In this document: positions 55,652 to 61,370 of the stretch, in pieces | Position numbering within the stretch: the stretch's first letter is position 1 | Layout of the letters: every line of letters starts with the position of its first letter | Assembly (NCBI GenBank): GCA_024690665.1 | Contig: JAILOU010000004.1 | Coordinates: 1 to 61,370, forward strand | Direction of reading: 5' to 3' | DNA from: Eubacterium sp. | GTDB taxonomy: Bacteria; Bacillota; Clostridia; Lachnospirales; Lachnospiraceae | Length of the DNA: 61,370 nucleotides | Program-made: the position numbers and the translations under genes | Notes under the pieces: generated by a model | What the model was told of the DNA's origin: nothing | The model's database searches: none | What the model saw: the letters and a program-made list of their open reading frames with translations, nothing else

Positions 55652-56314
55652 ATAAAAAAGTATTTATTAGGTATATTAATGATGATTCCCATCATGGTTT
55701 CGGTGATTATACTGATACGTGGCGGGTATATATTAGATACCAATCCATCGATTAGTGAGTCCACTGCGTCATCCGTAATGTCATGGATTTCATTGATTTT
55801 TGCTGTACTGGCGGTGGTTTTGGTTTTGATAATGGCATGGAGATCTGCCGATAGGGGAAAGTTTTCGATTATTTTGCTAATAGTATCCGTTGCGTTGTGT
55901 ATGATTAACATTGTGATTCATTATAATGAGTTTAAGGGTTACACCGTGGGGGCTGCAAAGCAGGAAGATTATATAGAAAGCGAATGGTTTGATGGAGTAA
56001 GCTTAAGTGAAGTTGAGGATGTGTTAACTAATGCAGACGATGTTGTCGTGTATATTGGTCGTGAAGATTGTCAAGACTGCTTTGAATTTGAAAATGAGAT
56101 AACAACAGTGTTGGAACGTGATAGTGTGGAGCTGACCACATATTATACGAATTTAGATCGAGAAAAGAGCAATAATGATGAGTATCAGAGTTTTTTTGAA
56201 GCATATGGGATTAACTCAGTGCCTTTTGTGATTTGGGCGAAGAACGGAGAGGTACAGGCAACCTGGGATGATCCGATGAATAATATTGAAAGCATCGAAG
56301 AAGCGATACAGTAA
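55652..56314 (+). CDS. Membrane-anchored thioredoxin-like protein
   Basis: About 220 aa. Three spans (residues ~3-24, ~42-64 and ~72-94) are followed by an extracytoplasmic thioredoxin-like domain: DVVVYIGREDCQDCFEFE with a CQDC redox pair (instead of CGPC), and the cis-Pro region GINSVPFVIW. It may reduce or oxidise exported disulfides. The start is unusual: GAGGGTGAAGAC directly precedes ATA at 55652, which would give the natural N-terminus (M)KKYLLGILMM; the alternative is TTG 55604 with no ribosome binding site. I prefer the ATA or an unrecognised error. Confidence 0.65.
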   Translation: MKKYLLGILMMIPIMVSVIILIRGGYILDTNPSISESTASSVMSWISLIFAVLAVVLVLIMAWRSADRGKFSIILLIVSVALCMINIVIHYNEFKGYTVGAAKQEDYIESEWFDGVSLSEVEDVLTNADDVVVYIGREDCQDCFEFENEITTVLERDSVELTTYYTNLDREKSNNDEYQSFFEAYGINSVPFVIWAKNGEVQATWDDPMNNIESIEEAIQ

Positions 56315-56411
56315 AAAATATCCGTATATCGAGAAGAGCTGCGATAAGAACTGCTGGTGATTTTATTTGCGGAAATAACTTTTTTAATTGCATCATGGGG
56401 ATATATACCTT

Positions 56412-56434
56412 CCTTACTGGATAAAACAGTAAGG
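56412..56434 (+). promoter_or_regulatory. Hairpin masking the ribosome binding site of the broken gene
   Basis: CCTTACTG (56412-56419) pairs perfectly with CAGTAAGG (56427-56434); the right arm contains half of the AAGGAGG that precedes ATG 56444. Confidence 0.5.
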
Positions 56435-56443
56435 AGGCTAGTT

Positions 56444-56818
56444 ATGGAGTGAAACGTATTATGCTAGTGGTTGTAGGGGGGCATTTCGCTGGAGATGGTG
56501 GCTGTATTTCAGCCAAGATGGCAAATTGTATTTGTATTTGTTGGCTTAGCTATATTTGGGCTGATTATGAGGGAAGTGAGCAAAAAGATTTATATCAATG
56601 CTTATACATAATGTTTATATATAATAGCAGAGGAAGAAAACATTGATGTGTCAAAGGTTGAAAAACCGGACACTAAGGAGATAGAACACTGGCCGCCTAA
56701 ATGGCTATATGTGCTGGTTGCGGTTGCTCCGTTTGCGATTTTAGAATTAATAGATAGGCTAAACGAACTGGGGATGCTCCCCTGGGCTACGGCTTTTATT
56801 AAGTGGTGGGTTGAATAG
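56444..56818 (+). pseudogene. Broken gene for a small membrane protein
   Basis: ATG 56444 has a perfect AAGGAGG upstream, but its frame meets stops at 56450, 56465 and 56474, then opens and reads protein-like sequence (VFQPRWQIVFVFVGLAIFGL, then REVSKKIYINAYT) to TAA 56609, and continues in the same frame past it (AEEENIDVSKVEKPD, IEHWPPKWLYVLVAVAPFAI, LPWATAFIKWWVE) to TAG 56818. The other frame from GTG 56449 (VKRIMLVVVGG) joins it through a one-base shift at a six-G run (56476-56481). Thus at least one frameshift and one nonsense change. The two hydrophobic stretches suggest a two-span membrane protein of ~120 aa; family unknown. Confidence 0.6.
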
Positions 56819-56849
56819 AAGAACACCGGGAACAAAACCGTTGGTTTAC

Positions 56850-56878
56850 TTGACGCAAATTTGATTCGTCGATATAAT
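56850..56878 (+). promoter_or_regulatory. ssrA promoter
   Basis: -35 TTGACG (56850-56855), 17 bp spacer, -10 TATAAT (56873-56878). Predicted start near 56885, about 30 nt before the mature tmRNA end, to be removed by RNase P. Confidence 0.75.
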
Positions 56879-56915
56879 AACATTACAAACAAGCACAGCT
56901 TGTAAATACCTTTAG

Positions 56916-57257
56916 GGGCTAGTAAAGGTTTCGACGGGGATTTGGAAGTTGGAGAAGCTATCCGCAGGATGATGCGTTAAATCTCAAAACTAAACATAAA
57001 CGCTGAAGACGAAAATTTAGCTTTCGCTGCCTAAGCGGCGAGTGTTCGCCCCGGGGCACCTACACCTTGGGATCCGAGCATCAAACATGTAGGAAACGAC
57101 ATATATTAAGCTTTGCGTATATGGGCGTATCATGAAGCTACTGAAGCCGGAAGGATGTTAGTTTCCGTCCGGGGGAGGGAATGAAAAAGAACTGACTATG
57201 ATAGTAGAAGTACAATGGAAAGGTTTTCGGACACGAGTTCGATTCTCGTCTAGTCCA
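56916..57257 (+). ncRNA. ssrA: Transfer-messenger RNA
   Basis: Acceptor stem GGGCTAG (56916-56922) pairs with CTAGTCC (57250-57256), including the G3-U70 pair read by alanyl-tRNA synthetase; GGTTTCGACGGGGA follows the 5' arm as in all tmRNAs, and GAGTTCGATTCTC is the T-arm. The tag frame starts at GCT 57002 after TAAAC and reads AEDENLAFAA, stop TAA at 57032. The CCA end is not encoded (A then TTT). Pseudoknot details were not drawn. Rescues stalled ribosomes with SmpB. Confidence 0.93.
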
Positions 57258-57261
57258 TTTT

Positions 57262-57296
57262 AAAGAGTCTAAAATTCTATTTTAGGCTCTTTTCTT
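57262..57296 (+). terminator. Terminator after ssrA
   Basis: AAAGAGTCTAAAAT (57262-57275) pairs with ATTTTAGGCTCTTT (57279-57292), one G-U pair, followed by TCTT. Confidence 0.8.
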
Positions 57297-57307
57297 ATGC
57301 AAAAAGA

Positions 57308-57336
57308 TTGTTAGAATTTCGAAGTTTGAGTATAAT
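57308..57336 (+). promoter_or_regulatory. Promoter of the NeuD-like gene
   Basis: -35 TTGTTA (57308-57313), 17 bp spacer, -10 TATAAT (57331-57336), about 70 bp before the gene. Confidence 0.55.
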
Positions 57337-57412
57337 GAAATCGAGTGGATTACCATCTGTACAGGTGGTTTTTGAGAGAACACAAATAGATTGGAAACAG
57401 GAGAACATGTAT

Positions 57413-58036
57413 ATGGAGGCGCAGGTTGTAATCATCGGAGCCAGCGGACACGGAAAGGTAATTGCAGATATTATAGAAAAATCCGGAGATAAAGTGGCCG
57501 GTTTTTTGGATGATGCATTGAATGAAGACGATATATTTTGTGGATATCGGGTCTTGGGGAAAGTCCCTGACTTTCCGAAATACTTAGAGAATCATGTGTT
57601 TATAATTGCAATCGGAAGCGTTGAACCTCGTGAGAGAATTGCAAGGGAGCTATCGGAAAAAAATGCAAGGATTTATACGGCTATTCATCCTTCCGCGCAG
57701 ATTTCCAATCTGGATGTGAAGATTGCACAAGGAACCGTTGTGATGGCAAATGCCGTGATTAATGCAGGAACTGCTATTGGAAGTCATTGCATCATTAATT
57801 CATCAGCTGTGGTGGAACATGATAATACAATCGGTGATTTCACACATGTTGCGGTTGGGGCAAAAATCGCAGGAACGGTACAGGTAGGAAAACGATGTTG
57901 GATTGGGATTGGCGCATGCGTCATAAACAATATCAATATCTGTGATAAGTGCATGATCGGAGCAGGTGCCGTTGTGGTAAAGAGCATAGAAACACCGGGA
58001 ACTTATGTGGGCATACCGGCGAAATTGTTGAAGTAA
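57413..58036 (+). CDS. NeuD/PglD-family sugar O- or N-acyltransferase
   Basis: About 207 aa. N-terminal Rossmann-like sugar-nucleotide domain (VVIIGASGHGKVIADII), then a left-handed beta-helix of hexapeptide repeats (residues ~95-190) with the catalytic His in VVEHDNTIGDFTHV and the C-terminal TYVGIPAK. Such enzymes acetylate sialic acid or UDP-linked amino sugars in surface glycans. No glycan genes are next to it, so the substrate is open. ATG 57413 (AGGAG nine bases upstream) is preferred over ATG 57407. Confidence 0.85.
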   Translation: MEAQVVIIGASGHGKVIADIIEKSGDKVAGFLDDALNEDDIFCGYRVLGKVPDFPKYLENHVFIIAIGSVEPRERIARELSEKNARIYTAIHPSAQISNLDVKIAQGTVVMANAVINAGTAIGSHCIINSSAVVEHDNTIGDFTHVAVGAKIAGTVQVGKRCWIGIGACVINNINICDKCMIGAGAVVVKSIETPGTYVGIPAKLLK

Positions 58037-58065
58037 TAATTGGGTTAGGAGATTAGTAAACGGAT

Positions 58066-58647
58066 ATGGATAAGAAAAACGGTTCAACGAAAAATTCCTA
58101 TATTGTGAATCGTTATGAATTTGAGACGCAGCAGGAATTCGAACGTGCGAAAAAAGAAGAAGCTGCTGCGCGATTTATACGCCAAAAACTTGAGTTTGCC
58201 GCACCTGAGAAGGTGCTTCAGATTTATAATAAGGTAATTGATGAGAAGATGTTTGAGACGCCGGTCGGCTTACAGTTTTTACGGGAATTACAGATGCACC
58301 TGGTGAATTCGCCATCGATACAATCTGATAAGATTCACAACATTCCGGTGAAAACAAAGGTTGCGGAGACGGGCGAAAGTACGCTTGAAAAGACCCTGAA
58401 TCCGCAGGAGGGCAAGGAATCTCCGGATGCGAAGAAGTGGCATAGAAGATTTGGCGTTGTTTTGTTGCTTGTATTTATCCTGATTGCGATGGTGATTTCA
58501 ATGTTTGTAATTCTGCAAACGTCTGACAATATCACTATCCTGAATTATAAAGAACAGATTATTAATCAGTATGAAGACTGGGAAACACAACTGGAAGAGC
58601 GTGAACAAAAAGTAAAAGAGTACGAAGAAAAGTATGGTATTGATTAA
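58066..58647 (+). CDS. Unknown single-span membrane protein with coiled coils
   Basis: 193 aa, no family recognised. The N-terminal ~125 residues are charged, helical and presumably cytosolic (YEFETQQEFERAKKEEAAARF). One membrane span at ~129-150 (GVVLLLVFILIAMVISMFVI) is followed by a short outside coiled coil (YEDWETQLEEREQKVKEYEE). No signal peptide. It sits between the NeuD-like gene and a two-component system, 29 and 59 bp away, and could be linked to either. Confidence 0.75.
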   Translation: MDKKNGSTKNSYIVNRYEFETQQEFERAKKEEAAARFIRQKLEFAAPEKVLQIYNKVIDEKMFETPVGLQFLRELQMHLVNSPSIQSDKIHNIPVKTKVAETGESTLEKTLNPQEGKESPDAKKWHRRFGVVLLLVFILIAMVISMFVILQTSDNITILNYKEQIINQYEDWETQLEEREQKVKEYEEKYGID

Positions 58648-58706
58648 CGCAATCACAGAATTTACATATTTTACTGATATGATATGCCAAGAAAGGTTGA
58701 TTAGTT

Positions 58707-59393
58707 ATGGAGAAGAAGAAGATTCTTGTTGTAGATGATGAAAGCAGAATGCGTAAATTAGTACGTGATTTTCTTGTGAGAAGTAATTTTGAAGTGATAG
58801 AAGCACAAGATGGTGAGGAAGCACTGAATCTGTTTTATACTGTGAATGATATTGATTTGATTTTGTTAGACGTTATGATGCCAAAGAGAAATGGTTATGA
58901 AGTATGCAGTGAGATTCGTGACCAGTCCAAGGTTCCGATTATTATGTTAACGGCTAAGGGTGAAGAAAATGACGAGCTTCAAGGATTCGATCTTGGTGTG
59001 GATGAATATATTTCAAAACCATTTAGTCCAAAGGTTTTAGTAGCCAGAGTTGAAGCTGTTTTGCGCCGCACCTCTCCGGATGAGGAAGAAGAAAAAATAG
59101 AACTTGGCGGTATTGTAATTGACCAGGCTGCGCATACGGTAAAAATTGACGATGAATATGTGGAACTTAGTTTTAAGGAATTTGAACTTTTAACCTACTT
59201 TATTAAGAATCATGGAATTGCGCTTTCAAGAGAAAAGATTTTGAATAACGTGTGGAATTATGATTATTTTGGTGATGCCAGAACGATTGATACGCATGTG
59301 AAAAAGCTGCGTAACAAGATGGGCGAAAAGGGTAATTATATCAAGACAATCTGGGGCATGGGTTATAAGTTTGAATGTGAGGAATCAGTTTAG
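58707..59393 (+). CDS. OmpR/PhoB-family response regulator (second system)
   Basis: 228 aa. Acidic pair DD (residues 9-10), phosphoacceptor Asp55 in LLDVMMPKRNG, MLTAKGEEND, YISKPFSP; winged-helix DNA-binding domain from about residue 130 (ELSFKEFELLTYFIKN, TIDTHVKKLRNKMGE). It differs from the first regulator at the window's left in its linker. The cognate kinase follows but is separated by a terminator. Confidence 0.93.
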   Translation: MEKKKILVVDDESRMRKLVRDFLVRSNFEVIEAQDGEEALNLFYTVNDIDLILLDVMMPKRNGYEVCSEIRDQSKVPIIMLTAKGEENDELQGFDLGVDEYISKPFSPKVLVARVEAVLRRTSPDEEEEKIELGGIVIDQAAHTVKIDDEYVELSFKEFELLTYFIKNHGIALSREKILNNVWNYDYFGDARTIDTHVKKLRNKMGEKGNYIKTIWGMGYKFECEESV

Positions 59394-59404
59394 GTGATAA
59401 TAAG

Positions 59405-59435
59405 GGCTTTGCTTTTTATAAAGCAAAGCTTTTTT
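59405..59435 (+). terminator. Terminator between response regulator and kinase
   Basis: Perfect 10 bp stem GCTTTGCTTT (59406-59415) with AAAGCAAAGC (59420-59429), loop TTAT, then TTTTTT. It would lower kinase expression relative to the regulator. Confidence 0.85.
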
Positions 59436-59452
59436 GTAAAAAGGAATGTAGT

Positions 59453-60946
59453 ATGAAAAAAGGAACACAGCGTTTAGGGTCAATCAGAATAAAAATGCTT
59501 TTGATAATCATTGCGGTAGTGGCCGGCACTTTGGTATTGTGTCTTTTACTTAATTCTTTATTCTTAAGCACATTTTATTCAATAAAAAAACAACATTTGT
59601 TAAAAGATAGTTACGAGCAAATTAACACAGCATGTTGTGAAGGAGAATTGTATAATAACTCATTTCAGACAAGCTTTGAATCCATTGCTTCGAATGGGAA
59701 TATTTCAATTTCGGTTCTGACGTCGGACTGGGATGTGGTGCTTACGTCAGCAAGTAATTATTCGACAATTCGAGAGCAGATTGGACAGCTTTTGTTTGAC
59801 AGCACGGTGGAATCGGACACTATTTATGAAAATGAGAATTTCAGGATTGTTACGATTGAAGATACCAGGTTGCAGGAACGGTATATCGTGCTGTTTGGAA
59901 CGCTCTATGATGGCAATCAGATATTGATGAGAACGCCGCTTGAAGGAATTCGTGAAAGTGTGCTGATCTCAAATCAGTTTTTGCTGATTGTTGGAATTAT
60001 ATCGATTATTGCCGGAGCAGTTGCAGTCTTATTTATTACAAAGAAGATTACCGGGCCTATTCTAATGCTTACAGAGCTGTCAAAACGAATGACGCAACTG
60101 GACTTTGAGGCGAAATATATGCCAAGACAAGGACGGAAAAATGAAGTGGATATCCTAGGTGAGCATATGAATGATATGGCAATGAAACTTGAAAATACCA
60201 TATCAGAATTAAAAAGTGCGAATGTGGAATTACAAAAAGACATTGATCAAAAAAATGAGATTGATCAAATGCGAAAAGAGTTTTTGTCAAATGTGTCGCA
60301 TGAGTTAAAGACACCGATTGCTTTGGTGCAAGGTTATGCAGAAGGCTTAAAGGAAAATGTTGAGGATGAAGAAAACCGCGATTTTTATTGTGATGTCATT
60401 ATTGATGAAGCGGCCAAGATGAATGAACTTGTGAAAAAGCTTCTAACCTTGAATCAGATTGAGTTTGGAAGTGACCAGGTTGAAATGAAGCGGTTTGACC
60501 TTACAGAACTTGTGGCCGGGGTTGTACATTCTTCTGAGATTTTGGCAAAACAGGAAGAAATTACCATTGAATTTCTGCAAGAAGAGCCGGTCTATGTATG
60601 GGGAGATGAATTCAAAATCGAAGAGGTTATTACAAATTATATGAGTAATGCCATTCACTATGCGTTAAATCAAAAAATCATTCGTGTATATTTTGAACAA
60701 ATAGGAGAGTGCGTTCGTGTCAATGTATTCAATACGGGTAATCAGATTCCACAAGAAGATCTAGAACACGTCTGGGGAAAGTTTTATAAGGTTGACAAGG
60801 CCAGAACGCGTGAATATGGCGGAAGTGGTATCGGTCTTTCCATTGTAAAAGCAATCATGGAATCGCATGGACAACAGTGTGGCGTGGAAAATGTGGAAGA
60901 TGGAGTGCTGTTTTGGTTTGAAATGGATGGCTCAAACGAAAAGTAA
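59453..60946 (+). CDS. Sensor histidine kinase (second system)
   Basis: 497 aa. Membrane spans at ~13-38 and ~176-200 enclose a ~135-residue outside sensor; HAMP with a coiled coil (ELKSANVELQKDIDQKNE); HisKA with His283 in NVSHELKTPIALV; N-box NYMSNAIHYA, NTGNQIP for G1 and GGSGIGLSIVKAI for G2. The G1 box has N-T-G instead of D-x-G; Asp is normally important for adenine contact, so activity deserves a check. AAAGGA upstream. Confidence 0.92.
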   Translation: MKKGTQRLGSIRIKMLLIIIAVVAGTLVLCLLLNSLFLSTFYSIKKQHLLKDSYEQINTACCEGELYNNSFQTSFESIASNGNISISVLTSDWDVVLTSASNYSTIREQIGQLLFDSTVESDTIYENENFRIVTIEDTRLQERYIVLFGTLYDGNQILMRTPLEGIRESVLISNQFLLIVGIISIIAGAVAVLFITKKITGPILMLTELSKRMTQLDFEAKYMPRQGRKNEVDILGEHMNDMAMKLENTISELKSANVELQKDIDQKNEIDQMRKEFLSNVSHELKTPIALVQGYAEGLKENVEDEENRDFYCDVIIDEAAKMNELVKKLLTLNQIEFGSDQVEMKRFDLTELVAGVVHSSEILAKQEEITIEFLQEEPVYVWGDEFKIEEVITNYMSNAIHYALNQKIIRVYFEQIGECVRVNVFNTGNQIPQEDLEHVWGKFYKVDKARTREYGGSGIGLSIVKAIMESHGQQCGVENVEDGVLFWFEMDGSNEK

Positions 60947-60957
60947 AGTAAATCTTG

Positions 60958-60986
60958 TTGTTTCTTTGGTACAGAAATGCTAAAAT
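60958..60986 (+). promoter_or_regulatory. Promoter of the terminal lipoprotein gene
   Basis: -35 TTGTTT (60958-60963), 17 bp spacer, -10 TAAAAT (60981-60986), about 50 nt of leader. Confidence 0.55.
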
Positions 60987-61040
60987 ATCAATGATAATGT
61001 ATGTTTCGCGCAAAGTTCGCGTATGGGAACGGTGATTGAG

Positions 61041-61370
61041 ATGAGAAAAAGATTGCTTTGCCTTGCGGTGATTGTGTGCATGGGATTTTTGCTTACCGGT
61101 TGCGGAGAAGAAATGATTTCTGTAACGGAAGAAGAAGCAGATACCATTGCGGCATATTCGGCGCATGTTATTTCAAAATATAATAAAAAAGCAGCGGATG
61201 GTCTTATGACTCCAACGGAAGAAGAAGTTGAAGAAGAAGAAACGCAAGAAGCGCAAGAAGAAACTTCTGAGGAATCACAGACAAAGCCAACAGCTGATCC
61301 TACAACAGAAGCAGATGATGCAACGAGTACTTCTACGCAGGAACCGGAAGAAGAGACCGATGATGCAACA
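61041..61370 (+). CDS. Lipoprotein with Glu/Thr-rich linker (runs off the window)
   Basis: At least 110 residues, open at the right edge. Signal peptide RKRLLCLAVIVCMGFLLTGC with the lipobox cysteine at residue 21. Residues ~62-110 are nearly all E, T, S, Q, D (EEEVEEEETQEAQEETSEES), a flexible spacer lifting a downstream domain off the membrane. The domain itself lies outside the window. Its position after a two-component system suggests a sensor accessory or regulated envelope protein. Confidence 0.75.
   Translation, partial: MRKRLLCLAVIVCMGFLLTGCGEEMISVTEEEADTIAAYSAHVISKYNKKAADGLMTPTEEEVEEEETQEAQEETSEESQTKPTADPTTEADDATSTSTQEPEEETDDAT

Noticed and set aside
56444-56818. Stop codons in the broken gene read as selenocysteine or pyrrolysine
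   Set aside because: TGA, TAG and TAA all occur within one short frame and no SECIS-like hairpin follows; decay is simpler.
56850-57300. Integrated mobile element at ssrA
   Set aside because: No integrase, no duplicated tmRNA 3' end and no direct repeat seen in the window.
1-61370. CRISPR arrays, insertion sequences, phage modules, tRNA or rRNA genes
   Set aside because: None recognised by eye on either strand.

Overview
The window reads as a chromosomal segment of a low-to-moderate GC Firmicute, most probably a Lachnospiraceae-type member of the Clostridia. Grounds: strong AGGAGG ribosome binding sites, frequent TTG and GTG starts, consensus -35/-10 promoters with 17 bp spacers, and gene orders typical of Clostridia (priA-def-fmt-rsmB-rlmN-stp-prkC-rsgA-rpe-thiN; holA-rpsT-lepA-hemW; gap-pgk-tpi-gpmI; secG-rnr-smpB-ssrA). 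MurE carries DNPR, so the peptidoglycan is probably of the meso-diaminopimelate type. No species assignment is attempted. The gene order rpsT-lepA lacks the gpr/spoIIP spore genes that many spore-formers have there, which hints at (but does not prove) a lineage that does not sporulate.

Layout. 1-141: two nested inverted repeats, the second overlapping the end of a giant (about 1418 aa) double-ASKHA acyl-CoA dehydratase activase-like gene on the minus strand. 4.5-7.9 kb: a rhomboid-fold membrane protein without the catalytic GxSG, a glutaminyl-tRNA synthetase and a DUF2225 zinc protein. 7.9-14.3 kb: arginine biosynthesis, argG divergent from argC-GNAT-argJ-argB-argD, with two ARG boxes sitting on the promoters. 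14.4-20.4 kb: a competence and envelope-signalling cluster, comEA, an OmpR-type two-component system, a GerMN lipoprotein and comEC. 20.4-34.2 kb: a long operon starting with a secreted protein of apparently leaderless mRNA, then murE, priA, def, fmt, rsmB, rlmN, PP2C phosphatase, PASTA kinase, rsgA, rpe and thiN. 34.2-34.6 kb: a self-contained transcription unit for a 43-residue exported peptide. 34.6-41.5 kb: O-antigen ligase-like protein, holA, rpsT (minus), lepA, hemW, PHP phosphatase (minus). 41.6-47.9 kb: glycolytic operon gap-pgk-tpi-[capA-like]-gpmI, closed by a hairpin shared with a convergent PilZ gene. 48.5-51.4 kb: purF-purB. 51.5-57.3 kb: secG, rnr, smpB and ssrA (tmRNA), with an insertion between smpB and ssrA of an unknown gene, a thioredoxin-like membrane protein and a broken gene. 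57.3-61.4 kb: orphan NeuD-type acyltransferase, an unknown single-span protein, a second two-component system split by a terminator, and a lipoprotein running off the end.

Most of the window is housekeeping. No CRISPR array, insertion sequence, phage, or tRNA gene was recognised. The most interesting signals are the small exported peptide with a dyad-flanked promoter; the leaderless secreted-protein gene behind duplicated extended -10 boxes; the ARG-box architecture; RNA hairpins that would mask ribosome binding sites (comEA, the broken gene near ssrA); the rpsT leader with a TTG start; a PilZ gene whose C-terminus is encoded inside a terminator-like hairpin; and the smpB-ssrA insertion. Many start sites were moved inward from the longest frame on the basis of ribosome binding sites; these are noted entry by entry.
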